The notes: a model not told the origin generated them from the sequence alone. Numbered from the stretch's first letter, positions 8,935 through 18,710 are shown. The stretch: 64,000 bases of DNA from an uncultured Cohaesibacter sp. (GCF_963662805.1 NZ_OY759877.1:121466-185465), one strand, 5' to 3'. A program made the numbers and translations.

Positions 8935-10557
8935 ATGGCGCAGGTCGAGAGCCGTCAGGATCTTGGTGTGTTCGATTATGTGATCGTCGGGGCCGGATCT
9001 GCAGGCTGTGTGCTGGCCAACAGGCTGAGCGCGGACAAGCACAACAGAGTGCTGCTGCTGGAGGCTGGTGGTTCGGACCGGTACCACTGGGTACGCATTC
9101 CGGTTGGCTATCTCTATTGCATCGGCAACCCGCGCACGGACTGGATGATGAACACCGAGCCGAGCGAGGGGCTGAATGGGCGCAGCCTCATCTATCCGCG
9201 CGGCAAGGTAATCGGCGGCTGCTCCTCCATCAATGGCATGATCTATATGCGCGGGCAATCGGCGGATTATGACGGCTGGCGCCAGCTTGGCAACGAGGGC
9301 TGGGGCTGGGACGATGTGCTACCCTATTTCCGGAAGTCCGAGGATCATCACAAATGGGAAGATGAGCACCATCATCAGGGTGGAGAGCTAAGGGTCGAGA
9401 CCCAACGGCTGCATTGGGACATTCTTGATGCGGTGCGGGACGCGGCAGAGGAAATCGGCATCCGACGCACGGAAGATTTCAACGACGGGGTCTGCGAGGG
9501 AACAGCCTATTTTGAGGTGAACCAGAAAAAGGGCCTGCGCTGGAGTGCTGCCAATGCTTTTCTGCATCCTGCTTCGCACCGGAACAATCTGACCATCGTC
9601 AAGCAGGCGCATGTGGAGAAGCTGACTTTTGATGGCCGACGGGTGACGGGGCTTGAGCTGTCCGTTGCGGGCAAGCCCTCGGTGGTAAAGGCCGGGCGCG
9701 AGGTGGTCCTGTCCGCAGGGGCGGTCAATTCTCCGCAGATCCTCGAGCTGTCGGGCATCGGTCCGGCGAGCGTTCTCGCAGAGCACGGGATTGAGCCGGT
9801 CGCCGTGATGGAAGGGGTGGGTGGCAACCTGATGGATCATTTGCAACTGCGCACGATCTACAGGATCTCAGGGGCAGAGACCCTCAACATGCGCCAGAAG
9901 AGCCTTTGGGGGAAGGCGAAGATTGCCCTCGAATATGCCCTCAAGCGCTCTGGCCCAATGGCGATGGCTCCTAGCCAGTTGGGGATCTTCACACGCTCAA
10001 GCGAGCGACATGCCACGCCGAATATCGAATATCATGTGCAGCCGTTGTCGCTCGAGAAGTTTGGCGATCCGCTGCATGGCTTTCCGGCCATCACGGTCTC
10101 TGTGTGCAATCTGAGGCCGGAGAGCCGCGGCACGATCCATATTCGCTCGACCGACCCTTATGACAAGCCGATCATCACACCGAACTATCTCAGCGCCGAA
10201 GCGGACAAGGAAGTTGCCGTGGACTCGCTGCGCCATGCGAGGCGATTGATGAAAACGGATGTGATGGCGCAGTTCCAGCCCAAGGAAATCAAGCCCGGTC
10301 TCAGCTATCAAAGTGAAGAGGAGATGCTGGAGGCGGCCGGGGATGTGGGAACGACGATTTTCCACCCTTGCGGCACCTTGAAAATGGGGGACGATCCGCT
10401 TTCTGTTGTCGACAAGCGCTTGAAACTGCATGGATTTCAGGGCTTACGCGTCGTTGATGCCTCCGTCATGCCGACTATCACGTCAGGCAACACCCACGCG
10501 CCTGTGGTGATGATCGCGGAGAAGGCGTCTGACATGATTCTTGCGGATAGACGATAG
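8935..10557 (+). CDS. GMC family flavin oxidoreductase (choline/alcohol dehydrogenase-like)
   Basis: FAD-dependent oxidoreductase of 540 residues. The dinucleotide-binding fold is at the N-terminus (VIVGAGSAGCVLANRLS), followed by the GMC signature region GRSLIYPRGKVIGGCSSING, the second signature GAVNSPQILELSGIGP, and the C-terminal catalytic block (HPCGTLKMG and GNTHAPVVMIAEKASDMI) carrying the active-site His and the His/Asn pair. This is the architecture of choline, glucose and alcohol dehydrogenases; the substrate is not evident because no betaine aldehyde dehydrogenase or BetI lies nearby. The ATG at 8935 is chosen because GGAGG lies eight bases upstream. It appears monocistronic and converges with the hydrolase gene. 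Confidence 0.88.
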   Translation: MAQVESRQDLGVFDYVIVGAGSAGCVLANRLSADKHNRVLLLEAGGSDRYHWVRIPVGYLYCIGNPRTDWMMNTEPSEGLNGRSLIYPRGKVIGGCSSINGMIYMRGQSADYDGWRQLGNEGWGWDDVLPYFRKSEDHHKWEDEHHHQGGELRVETQRLHWDILDAVRDAAEEIGIRRTEDFNDGVCEGTAYFEVNQKKGLRWSAANAFLHPASHRNNLTIVKQAHVEKLTFDGRRVTGLELSVAGKPSVVKAGREVVLSAGAVNSPQILELSGIGPASVLAEHGIEPVAVMEGVGGNLMDHLQLRTIYRISGAETLNMRQKSLWGKAKIALEYALKRSGPMAMAPSQLGIFTRSSERHATPNIEYHVQPLSLEKFGDPLHGFPAITVSVCNLRPESRGTIHIRSTDPYDKPIITPNYLSAEADKEVAVDSLRHARRLMKTDVMAQFQPKEIKPGLSYQSEEEMLEAAGDVGTTIFHPCGTLKMGDDPLSVVDKRLKLHGFQGLRVVDASVMPTITSGNTHAPVVMIAEKASDMILADRR

Positions 10558-10572
10558 GGGCTGCGGACATGG

Positions 10573-11961
10573 TCAGATCGGGGTGACGAGGTCTTCTTCC
10601 TTGTCGCCCTTCTCGGCCTTGTCCTTCTGCTGATCCTTTTCTTCTTTCACTTCAGAGGTCGCACTGTCTTCGCCGGTTTCAGCCTGAGGCGTCGCTTCCT
10701 CTGTTTCCTCTTGAGGCTCTGTCTCCGGGTCATTTTCGGCTGCGGCCTCAGTTTCGGACACCGCCTCAGTTTCTGGCTCTGCTTTTGTCTCGGCGTCAGG
10801 CTCAGTCTCGTCGGACGAGCTGGCTCCTTCCTCGCTGACACTCTCCGCTTCGACATTTTCTTCCGGCATTTCGTCGGCGGTAGCGCTGTCCTCAGGAGTG
10901 TCGGTTTCCTCGGCCTCGTCAGCTACCTGTGGCTCTTCTGCTGATGGGGCTTCTTCCGGCTGCTCTTCGGGTTCTTTTTCTGGCTCTGGCTCTGGTTCGG
11001 GCTCAGGGTCTTCGATTTCGAGATAGACGATGTCTTCCTCGTCAAGGAAAGCCGGATCCGCGCTCACGTCCTTGGCCCTGATCTTGGTGTCGGTCTCGAG
11101 TGCAAAGGCTACGATGGGGTCGTTGAGTTCGTCGAAAATGAACAAAGGTGCGTGGCCTTGCTCCTTTACTATCAAATGCTGACAATCCGGATGACGCTCA
11201 AGCATTTCAGCAACAGTCTCTTCAGCCAGAATATCGGAATTCTCTCCCCGTATGACCATGACCGGGCAATGGGACAGGGCCATGAACTGGGGCCATGCTG
11301 TCGGCAGAGGCTGGTTGAGATCGACGGAGCTGAGGCTGTCGGAAATGGCCTTGTCATAGTCGGGCATCGGTTTGCCCTTTTCCTCGCGGAAGGTCATCTG
11401 GGTGAAAAGGTCCCATTGCTCGTCGCTCAGGTTGGTGAACTGATTGAAATTGGCCGTCTTCATGTAGGACAGCGCGTCTTCCCAATTGTTCACCGGCTTT
11501 GACATGGTCAGGTAGGACTTGATGCGCGCGATACCGGTCCCGTCAATCACGGGTCCGATGTCATTGAGAACCGCTCCGGCGATGATGTTCGGTCTCAGGG
11601 CGGCAATCGCCATGGTCAGAAGACCACCGCGCGAGGTGCCGATAAAGATCGCCTTCTCCAGCCCGGCTGCGGTCAGCGCATGGATGGCGTCGTTGGCCTC
11701 GGTGATGACCGTATAATTCTCGGGCTTCTTGTCATAGTCGGACGGGCCGCGTCCGCGGCTGTTGAGGATCATCACGAAGCGGGGATTGTCCGGATCTCCG
11801 GCTAGGCGCTCAGCAAGAGGATGAAAGTCGCGACTGCTGCGCGTTAGGCCGGGAAGGCATAGAACGGGGGTCGCTCCCCAGGAGCGGTCGCCAAAGACCT
11901 CTCCACGCAACACCAGCCCATCAAAAGTCGTGATCTCGAAACGCCTGACCTGATATTTCAT
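10573..11961 (-). CDS. Alpha/beta hydrolase with long acidic C-terminal tail
   Basis: A protein of 462 residues. Residues ~1-290 are an alpha/beta hydrolase: CLPGLTRSSRDFHPLAERL around the oxyanion loop, the nucleophile elbow GTSRGG (Ser), the acid ENSDIL and the base His in EQGHAPLFIF. The remaining ~155 residues are almost purely Glu, Pro, Ala, Thr, Asp and Ser (runs of PEPEPEPE) and end KEEDLVTPI; they should be disordered and strongly negative. The catalytic domain resembles hydrolases of small esters, but the substrate is unknown. The ATG at 11961 is preferred to an in-frame GTG at 11982. The tail is real coding sequence, because the frame stays open through biased, non-repetitive DNA up to a stop at 10573. 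Confidence 0.8.
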   Translation of the reverse strand: MKYQVRRFEITTFDGLVLRGEVFGDRSWGATPVLCLPGLTRSSRDFHPLAERLAGDPDNPRFVMILNSRGRGPSDYDKKPENYTVITEANDAIHALTAAGLEKAIFIGTSRGGLLTMAIAALRPNIIAGAVLNDIGPVIDGTGIARIKSYLTMSKPVNNWEDALSYMKTANFNQFTNLSDEQWDLFTQMTFREEKGKPMPDYDKAISDSLSSVDLNQPLPTAWPQFMALSHCPVMVIRGENSDILAEETVAEMLERHPDCQHLIVKEQGHAPLFIFDELNDPIVAFALETDTKIRAKDVSADPAFLDEEDIVYLEIEDPEPEPEPEPEKEPEEQPEEAPSAEEPQVADEAEETDTPEDSATADEMPEENVEAESVSEEGASSSDETEPDAETKAEPETEAVSETEAAAENDPETEPQEETEEATPQAETGEDSATSEVKEEKDQQKDKAEKGDKEEDLVTPI

Positions 11962-12109
11962 CGTCTTGTCCAGTTCCCACACTCGCGAGGCAGTCCGGCC
12001 TTGATGGCCCTGCGTCTCGTTCCACGTCCTTGAAGAGTCTTAGCGCGTCTTTGAGAGGCTGCCAAGCTTGGCGAGGGCCTCTCTTTGGTCGACCATCAAA
12101 GCCGAGCGA

Positions 12110-14365
12110 TCAGGGATGGCCACGCTTGAGATCCTTGCTGATGTCCAGTTTGCTGTCATGAATGCGGGCTTCGTAAACCTGAAGGTTTTCCATCAACTTC
12201 ATCACATAATCGCGGGTCTCGGTGAAGGGGATCCGTTCCACCCAGTCTATGGCGCTCACTTCGTTGGTTCTGGGGTCTCCGAAACGCTCGATCCATTGTG
12301 GCGGGCGGCCGGGGCCTGCGTTGTAGCCTGCGAAGGTCAGAATGTAGGAGCCGTTGAAGGTGTCCAGGTTCTTCTTGAGGAACGCACTGCCGAGAAGGAC
12401 TGCATATTTCGGATCTCTGGTCAGTCTGGATTTGGAATATTTGACCCCGAGGCTGCGCGCGGTGCTCTTTGCCGTTGCGGGTAGCATCTGCATCAGCCCG
12501 CGGGCGTTGGCATGGCTGACTGCGCCGATGTTGAAGACGCTTTCCTGCTTGGTCAGCGCATAGATCAGGGCAATGTCGACGCCATTGGTTTTCACACCAC
12601 GCGGGATGACATTGAGCGGGAAGGCCATCTTCTGCGCGGGCATGTGGCGGCTGAGGGCGATCTGTCCAACCTGCACGGCATTCTGATGCAAACCGTAGCT
12701 CTGCGAAAGCTGATGCAGCAGCAAAACTTCCGACGGGCTGTCGAGCACACGGGCGAGATGGCGAATGATCGGCCCGGCCCTGTCTTCATGACCGACGGCC
12801 TTGAGGCGCTTGACCGCCTTGACCAGTTCGTTGTCGTTGAAACGGGCCTTGGTGCCGGCATCCGCTGCTGGCGGATCCGTGAGGGTCATGTGGGTCTGGC
12901 CAATCTCTTCCATCGCCAGTTGGCCGTAGTAGACGATCGGGTTGGCGGCGGCTTTGTAGAATTTTTCTGCCACGGAGCGATCGCCTGCCGCTTCCCACGC
13001 GCGACCCTGCCAATAGAGGCCTCGCGATTTGTCGCGGTCGGCGGACGCCTCTTTCCAGCTTTTCTCGAAATGCACCGCTGCCGTCTTGTGGTCATGCAGA
13101 TAGCGCAGGGCGAAGAAACCGGCATGGAATTCGGCTTCGGACTTGTATTTGGCAGACTGGGCCGTGTGCCGCGCTGCGATGAGATAGGCGCGTTTGGCGT
13201 CGCCCTTGTTGAGCATGATGCGAGAGAGGAGGCGACGCTCGATCCACCATTCGGTGTGATTGATCAGCTTGTCGACCGTGCGCGGTGCATTGATCATGGC
13301 GTCTGCTGCCGCTGTTTCCTGACCGGTGCGGCGCAAATACTGGATCCGTGAGAAGATATAGCCCGGATCCTTCTTCAGGTCTGCCGGTACTGCCTTCAGC
13401 TTGGACTTGGCTGATCGCTCCTGACGGACGACGGCGGAGCGGGCATCGACATATTTGCCTTGTCCCTTGGAAAGATATTTCTTCAGCCGGTCCGCACCCT
13501 TGGCCCGCTCGTGATAGAGCAGATAGCTGGCGCGATAGAAATGATCGTCATTGGTCAACAGAGACCGCATGTTCGAAAGGATCTTGCTCTCGATCTTGGC
13601 GCTCAGTTTCTGGCTGCGCCATATGGGTCGGATGATGCGGGTTGCCTGTTTCTTGTTGCCGATCATGTTCTGCGAAATGGCAACCTCGATGGCCGCAGTG
13701 GTGGACTCGGGGATCTTGTTGCCAAAAGCTCCTGCAAGAGGGCGACCGGTCGGGACTTGACGAGCGACGGCTTCCTCCACACGCCGAGCCAGGAGGCTGC
13801 GGCTCGGCCAGCGGGTCTTGTGATCGTAGAAGTCCTTGATTTCCGAGGCCGGGAAATTGCGATAGGCCCCGACCGCCAGAATGTAGGTCAGGATCGAGCG
13901 GTCGAGCGAGTTTTTCATGCCCTTGTGAATGGCGAGCGCGGTTTTTGCATCCCCCTTGTCGAGGGCATCGAGCGCCTGCTTCAGGGTTCCGCTCTGTGCC
14001 GCAATGTCATTCGTTGTTTCAACGACCTTGGGCAGAACGGCCTGTTCGGGCGCATCGGTGTTTTGAGGGGCGCTCGTGGCGAGGGGCGGCAGACCCGGTT
14101 TGGCCTGCGGCAGAGCGGCGATGGCTGGCTCGTCAGAGGAGTCAGAAGAGGCGACTGGCTCTGCATGGTTTTCGATGAGCTGCTCGACGCTTTGAGGGGC
14201 GAGTTGAACCGGGGCGGGCGTGACCGCTTGTGTTGCCGCAGGCACAGCAGAAGGCCGTGCCCGGGGGAGGGGCATCGTTTCTTCCTGTGCGAAGAGGGCT
14301 GTAGAAGCCAATGTGCAGGCCAGAATGAGGCTTGTGGCAGCTATTCTATTAATGGATATGAACAT
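12110..14365 (-). CDS. slt: Soluble lytic murein transglycosylase
   Basis: Periplasmic peptidoglycan lytic enzyme of 751 residues. A signal peptide (TSLILACTLASTALFA-QE) is followed by a Pro/Ala-rich linker and a long alpha-helical, superhelical region of TPR-like repeats (residues ~110-560), as in E. coli Slt70. The C-terminal SLT domain carries the catalytic Glu in ALTKQESVFN, then GLMQMLPATAKSTA and FAGYNAGPGR. The last ~20 residues follow the conserved ETRDYVMKLMENLQVYEAR helix. It cleaves the MurNAc-GlcNAc bond, forming 1,6-anhydro ends. It is divergent from dapA with 264 bp between them. Confidence 0.92.
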   Translation of the reverse strand: MFISINRIAATSLILACTLASTALFAQEETMPLPRARPSAVPAATQAVTPAPVQLAPQSVEQLIENHAEPVASSDSSDEPAIAALPQAKPGLPPLATSAPQNTDAPEQAVLPKVVETTNDIAAQSGTLKQALDALDKGDAKTALAIHKGMKNSLDRSILTYILAVGAYRNFPASEIKDFYDHKTRWPSRSLLARRVEEAVARQVPTGRPLAGAFGNKIPESTTAAIEVAISQNMIGNKKQATRIIRPIWRSQKLSAKIESKILSNMRSLLTNDDHFYRASYLLYHERAKGADRLKKYLSKGQGKYVDARSAVVRQERSAKSKLKAVPADLKKDPGYIFSRIQYLRRTGQETAAADAMINAPRTVDKLINHTEWWIERRLLSRIMLNKGDAKRAYLIAARHTAQSAKYKSEAEFHAGFFALRYLHDHKTAAVHFEKSWKEASADRDKSRGLYWQGRAWEAAGDRSVAEKFYKAAANPIVYYGQLAMEEIGQTHMTLTDPPAADAGTKARFNDNELVKAVKRLKAVGHEDRAGPIIRHLARVLDSPSEVLLLHQLSQSYGLHQNAVQVGQIALSRHMPAQKMAFPLNVIPRGVKTNGVDIALIYALTKQESVFNIGAVSHANARGLMQMLPATAKSTARSLGVKYSKSRLTRDPKYAVLLGSAFLKKNLDTFNGSYILTFAGYNAGPGRPPQWIERFGDPRTNEVSAIDWVERIPFTETRDYVMKLMENLQVYEARIHDSKLDISKDLKRGHP

Positions 14366-14629
14366 ATCAGCTTGAAATTCTGCTCGTTTCCCGGTTTATC
14401 ATCCTAATGAGACATCATTCTTGCAAAATTATGGTGAATAAATCCCTTCGGGGATGAGATGATTCCCCATGTTGCATTGCATGCGGTTCTGTGATGTTAT
14501 GCGCCCATGTGATCGGCATTTTGCTGGATTTGACAACTATATCGGCAATTTGCCGGACTATTTTGGCAATGTGCTGTAATAACAATGGCGGGACTGTCAA
14601 CAACCCGCTCAAAGTGAGGAAACACGGAT

Positions 14630-15505
14630 ATGTTCAAAGGATCTTGCACCGCTCTTATTACCCCATTTCGCGAGGGCGCTGTGGACTACAAGGCCTTTGA
14701 GTCTTTTGTAGACTGGCAGATCAACGAGGGGACCCATGGTCTGGTTCCCGTCGGCACCACGGGAGAATCTCCCACCCTCAGCCATGACGAGCACAAGAAG
14801 GTCGTTGAGGCCTGCGTGTCGGTTGCCAACAAGCGTGTTCCCGTGCTGGCCGGTGCCGGTTCTAACAACACTGCCGAGGCCATCGATCTTGCCCAATTCG
14901 CCGAGAAAGTCGGTGCTGATGGCGTGCTTGTGGTAACGCCCTACTACAACAAACCCTGTCAGGAAGGGCTGTATCAGCATTTCAAGGCCATTGCGTCGTC
15001 GATTTCCATTCCCATCGTGATCTACAACATTCCGCCGCGTTCGGTAATCGACATGAGCGTCGAGACCATGAAGCGCCTGTTTGATGATTGCGAAAATATC
15101 ATTGGGGTGAAAGACGCCACCGCAGACCTTACCCGTGTGACCCGTCAGCGCCTGATCGTTGGCAAGGACTTCGTTCAGCTGTCCGGCGAGGATCCGACTG
15201 CGCTTGGCTACAACGCACAGGGCGGCCATGGCTGTATTTCTGTTTCGTCCAACGTTGCGCCGAAGCTGTGCTCGCAGTTCCAGACGGCCTGCATGGAAGG
15301 CAACTGGGATAAGGCGCTCGAACTGCACGACATCCTGTCGCCACTGCATCGGGCCATGTTCCTGCAGCCAAGCCCGGCCGGGGCGAAATATGCGCTGTCC
15401 GTTCTGGGCAAAATCGAAAACGAGATCCGTTTGCCACTGATCACAGCAACAGATCCGGTGAAAGCCGAGATCGAAGCTGCGATGAAGGTTGCAGGTCTGA
15501 TCTAA
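14630..15505 (+). CDS. dapA: 4-hydroxy-tetrahydrodipicolinate synthase
   Basis: Class I aldolase condensing pyruvate with aspartate semialdehyde, first committed step to diaminopimelate and lysine. The protein of 291 residues has the Thr pair in GTTGESPTLSHDEH, the Tyr of VVTPYYNKP, the catalytic Tyr and the substrate-binding Arg in YNIPPRSVIDM, and the Schiff-base Lys in IGVKDATAD. The Arg after YNIPP distinguishes true DapA from the DapA-like aldolase at 24.6 kb. smpB follows after 19 bp, an arrangement shared by many alphaproteobacteria. Nothing resembling a lysine riboswitch was seen upstream. Confidence 0.95.
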   Translation: MFKGSCTALITPFREGAVDYKAFESFVDWQINEGTHGLVPVGTTGESPTLSHDEHKKVVEACVSVANKRVPVLAGAGSNNTAEAIDLAQFAEKVGADGVLVVTPYYNKPCQEGLYQHFKAIASSISIPIVIYNIPPRSVIDMSVETMKRLFDDCENIIGVKDATADLTRVTRQRLIVGKDFVQLSGEDPTALGYNAQGGHGCISVSSNVAPKLCSQFQTACMEGNWDKALELHDILSPLHRAMFLQPSPAGAKYALSVLGKIENEIRLPLITATDPVKAEIEAAMKVAGLI

Positions 15506-15524
15506 AGCGCTTATCTGTTGGTGC

Positions 15525-16007
15525 ATGGCACAGAAAAAGAAGAAAAGCGATCCGAATAACCGTGTTGTCGCGGAAAACCGGAAGGCGCGACATAACTACG
15601 AGATCGGCGATGTGATCGAGGCGGGCCTGTCCCTGACAGGCACCGAGGTCAAAAGCTTGCGCACGGGCAAGGCAAACATCGCTGAATCCTACGCTGCGGA
15701 TGAAAACGGCGAGATTGTTCTGATCAACTCCTACATACCGGAATATGATCAGGGCAACCGGTTCAACCATGAGCCGCGCCGTCCGCGCAAGCTGTTACTG
15801 CACAAGCGCGAGATTGCCAAGCTGGCTCAGGCCGTGCAGCGCGATGGCATGACTATTGTGCCCCTGAAGCTCTATTTCAACGACAAGGGCAGGGCGAAGC
15901 TTGCCATCACGGCAGCAAGAGGCAAGAAAGACTATGACAAGCGTCAGGATGCCAAGAAACGCGATTGGCAGCGTGACAAGGCTCGCCTTTTGCGGGAACG
16001 TGGCTGA
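15525..16007 (+). CDS. smpB: SsrA-binding protein SmpB
   Basis: tmRNA partner protein of 160 residues needed for rescue of stalled ribosomes. The conserved blocks are present: VAENRKARHNYEI, GLSLTGTEVKSLRTGKANI, SYAADENGEI, HEPRRPRKLLLHKREIAKL and the basic tail KRDWQRDKARLLRERG that reaches into the mRNA channel. It lies 19 bp after dapA and is probably co-transcribed. The tmRNA gene itself is not in this window. Confidence 0.95.
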   Translation: MAQKKKKSDPNNRVVAENRKARHNYEIGDVIEAGLSLTGTEVKSLRTGKANIAESYAADENGEIVLINSYIPEYDQGNRFNHEPRRPRKLLLHKREIAKLAQAVQRDGMTIVPLKLYFNDKGRAKLAITAARGKKDYDKRQDAKKRDWQRDKARLLRERG

Positions 16008-16026
16008 CCCTGTCGTGTGACTTGCT

Positions 16027-16058
16027 GAATGCGTGCGCCCCGGGGGCGTTAGGCATTC
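16027..16058 (+). terminator. Hairpin after smpB (possible terminator)
   Basis: GAATGC and GCATTC enclose an inner pairing GCGCCCC/GGGGCGT, giving a long, GC-rich hairpin 20 bases after the smpB stop. There is no clear T run, so termination activity is uncertain. The remaining ~230 bp up to the tRNA shows no gene. Confidence 0.45.
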
Positions 16059-16289
16059 GGTGAGCGAATGTTGAAGCCTATGGGGCGTTTTCGAGAGTTT
16101 TTCCTTTGCTCAGGGTCACCATCAAAACTGTTTCAGGACATGGTGAATATCGGTCAACATATTGGAATATCATGTATCTTTTCCTGCTCGATAGGGTGGG
16201 TAAATGAGACAATTTCTTAAATGAGGGGAAAACCGGAATTTGGGGTTTAAAATTCTGTGTGGCCCTCTATAAAGATGACACTTCCATGA

Positions 16290-16370
<81 letters not shown>

Positions 16371-16374
16371 TTCG

Positions 16375-16403
16375 CCCGTTGACCGGTCCGGTTGGCGGGT
16401 TTT
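16375..16403 (+). terminator. Intrinsic terminator of tRNA-fMet copy 1
   Basis: CCCGTTGACCG pairs along 11 positions (three G-T wobbles) with CGGTTGGCGGG, followed by TTTT. The second tRNA-fMet copy has the same hairpin with a compensating G-C to A-T change at the top of the stem, which supports the structure. Confidence 0.8.
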
Positions 16404-17050
16404 GTGTTTCTATAGAACTCCTTTCAGATATTTCCAAATCGTCACGGGGGCGGCACCGTGAAGGAAAATACAGGCATTTTGAGGAAAGAACGTTTCCTTT
16501 TCCCTGCTGTTCCTGCTGGTGGTGAAAATGTAGCGTGCCTTTTCATTCCACATAAGTCGCCGCTTTTCTTTGCACAAACTGTTTGCTTTGTTGCCACCTT
16601 CATCTCGCGCTTTTTGCCGCAATTTTTCGCGATAGTTCAATGGCTTGATTTGAACCCTTTTCCCATACCTAAAAGCAACTGTGTTTGCAGGCTGGAACGG
16701 TCCGCACCTTCCTCAAATTCACACAATGCGGAGCTTCGAGACATTCTTTGCAGCGCCGAAATTTTATCACCACAAAATGTGTGTCTGGCAATTTGGGCGG
16801 AAAGCCGACTTGCGGTGGCGCTGCGTGGCAGCTGTAACATCAAATCCAGAGCCGTCATTCAGCATGCCGCAGAAATGTCGCCTTCAGATTCGTGCCGCTA
16901 GTTATTGGTCCTCTGTGGGCACGAGCTGCACCTTGAGCGCCGACCTCGTTCGACGCATGTCGCCTAGCAACTGTGTTTATGCGCCGGGCTGAAGCAGCCA
17001 GGGTGAGCCGGTTTTGATGATCGCGTTTGCACAGCTAAGGCGTTCAAAGG
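16404..17050. other. Gene-free interval (647 bp)
   Basis: No protein family, RNA fold or repeat was recognised here. The open frames present have no ribosome sites and compositions unlike proteins (Ser/Cys-rich, no conserved motif). The convergent reductase gene begins at the right end. Confidence 0.6.
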
Positions 17051-17815
17051 TCAGGGCGTCACTCCTCCGTTGAAGTTCGCAAAATGCTTTGTGTATTCTC
17101 CATTGCGGTCAGCGTAACGGTGGCCTTTGACGCGCTCGACGAGGATTTCTCCTTCCGGCGTGTCGCCTTTTCCGAGGTTTTCCATCACTTCCGCGATGAA
17201 AGCGTGGAGCGGCATGGCATGCGGATCGGTCAATTGATGCGCCCCCGCCAACTCGCTTTGGACGTATGGCGGCACCAGTTCGAGTACCTCAATACCTTCC
17301 CTTAGCAGTTGTACGCGCAACGACTGAACCCAGGAGTGAAGAAACGCTTTGGAAGCGCAATAGGTTGGAAAATTGTTGCGTGGTACGAAGGCGAGCCCGG
17401 AGCCGGTGGTGATCACCGTCGCGTTGGCCTTGGTCTTGATAAGCGGAAGAAAAGCGGCAGTTGCGTGGACCACGCTCATGATGTTGGTCTCGACGATGTC
17501 GCGCGTGATGCCCAGGGACGCATCGCCGGGCGTCAGTTTTTCCTGCCGCGAAATCCCTGCGTTGTTGATCAGCACGTTGAGCGCAGGTTCCTCCTCGGCT
17601 AGCCGTGCAGCCAGCGCGGAGACTACGTCGACGTCGCAAACATCGAGCGAAAGGCCGCGCATTCCAGGGTTGTCGGCCGTGATCGCGTCCAGTCGGTCTT
17701 GCCGGCGCCCCGCGATGATGACCTTGTTGCCAAGGGCGTGAAACGCCTCAGCCAATCCGCGACCGATGCCGCTGGTGCCGCCGGTGATCAGGATGGTGTT
17801 GTCTGTCATTTTCAT
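17051..17815 (-). CDS. Short-chain dehydrogenase/reductase (DltE-like)
   Basis: Classical SDR of 254 residues. Rossmann motif TGGTSGIGRGLAEAF, the structural NNAG (VLINNAGISRQE), the catalytic Ser in ITTGSGLAF, and the Tyr/Lys pair in YCASKAFLHSW are all present. The basic residues in IAGRRQDRLD after strand two suggest NADP preference. It most resembles the DltE-like subgroup, whose substrate is unknown. The gene is downstream of the NmrA-type gene by 10 bp, so the two form an operon that is divergent from an AraC regulator. Confidence 0.85.
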   Translation of the reverse strand: MKMTDNTILITGGTSGIGRGLAEAFHALGNKVIIAGRRQDRLDAITADNPGMRGLSLDVCDVDVVSALAARLAEEEPALNVLINNAGISRQEKLTPGDASLGITRDIVETNIMSVVHATAAFLPLIKTKANATVITTGSGLAFVPRNNFPTYCASKAFLHSWVQSLRVQLLREGIEVLELVPPYVQSELAGAHQLTDPHAMPLHAFIAEVMENLGKGDTPEGEILVERVKGHRYADRNGEYTKHFANFNGGVTP

Positions 17816-17825
17816 GGAGTGTACC

Positions 17826-18710
17826 TCAGTTCTTGAAAGCAGGCTTCAGCACGGTTTCGCACCATTGCCGAAAGCTGGTCGGCGTGGCGGTTTTTGGCGT
17901 TCTGGTCACGCCCAGATCGAGACCGCGGCTCTTTGCGCGTGCCATGTCTGTCATTCCGTCGGCCATGGCCTCCGTGAAGCCCTGGTTGATGAACATCGTC
18001 TTGTAGCTGTCAGAATCCACGGGAGCGCAGGTGATCTTGTGACCCAGAACCTCGCTCATGATCGCGGCCATCTGGTTGAAAGAGAGATCCTCGGGGCCAA
18101 GCACGGGCACCTCGGCCTGCCCTTCCCAAGTGTCATCTAGAAGGAAGCGCGCCGCCACCGCCGCAATGTCGCTCACGGAGCAGGCCGGAAGCGCCAGATG
18201 GCCGGGGATCGGCGAGAAGAACATTCCCTTGTTGCGCATCACCGGCACCTGCCACAGCAGATTGTCCATGAAGGACGGCATCGACAGCGCCCGAAAATGC
18301 GCGCCGGTAGCCGCAAGAAGATCGTCCATGGCCAGCGAGCCGGTGACATAGCCTGCTTCGTCGGCATAGGGTGTTCCCCGCCCGAGCGCGGTGATGTCGA
18401 CGACCCGCTCGACGCCATGCGCCTTGATCGCGTCAGCGGCGGGACGCGTGAATTCGACATAGGCTTCGTCGACAGAGGCCGCTTTAGGGTTGGCCGGGCA
18501 CAGCCAAAAGAGATGGGTGGCCCCCTTCAAGGCGCGGTCGATGATGGCGGCGTCTCCGTGGCTGCCTTCGACGACCTCGGCATGACGACGGATCTCCGGC
18601 GAAAGCTTCTCTGCATTCCTGACAATGACACGGACCGGCACATTCGCCGCCCGAAGCAGAGGCAGCAACTGATGTCCGATCCGGCTTGTTGGAGCAGTAA
18701 TGACGATCAT
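17826..18710 (-). CDS. NmrA-like NAD(P)-binding protein
   Basis: A protein of 294 residues of the atypical/extended SDR group. The N-terminal nucleotide site is ITAPTSRIGHQLLPLLRAA, a loosened GxxGxxG pattern typical of NmrA-like and SDR_a5-type proteins. It then shows VRVIVRNAEKL and a C-terminal half with LPACSVSDIAAVAARFLLDD and GPEDLSFNQMAAIMSEVLG. The classical YxxxK pair is not obvious. Such proteins are quinone or enone reductases or NADP sensors. It is the first gene of a two-gene operon with the SDR gene and is divergent from the AraC-type gene. Confidence 0.8.
   Translation of the reverse strand: MIVITAPTSRIGHQLLPLLRAANVPVRVIVRNAEKLSPEIRRHAEVVEGSHGDAAIIDRALKGATHLFWLCPANPKAASVDEAYVEFTRPAADAIKAHGVERVVDITALGRGTPYADEAGYVTGSLAMDDLLAATGAHFRALSMPSFMDNLLWQVPVMRNKGMFFSPIPGHLALPACSVSDIAAVAARFLLDDTWEGQAEVPVLGPEDLSFNQMAAIMSEVLGHKITCAPVDSDSYKTMFINQGFTEAMADGMTDMARAKSRGLDLGVTRTPKTATPTSFRQWCETVLKPAFKN

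Noticed and set aside
14366..14629. Lysine riboswitch upstream of dapA
   Set aside because: No long multi-helix leader resembling the lysine aptamer could be made out, and the class is not expected in alphaproteobacteria.
16008..16289. Search for tmRNA (ssrA) next to smpB
   Set aside because: No tRNA-Ala-like ends or tag-like reading frame were found; only a hairpin is visible.
16458..16901. Plus-strand frame of 147 codons after tRNA-fMet
   Set aside because: Cys/Ser/Phe-rich, no ribosome site, no recognisable fold, in a region of otherwise random codon use.
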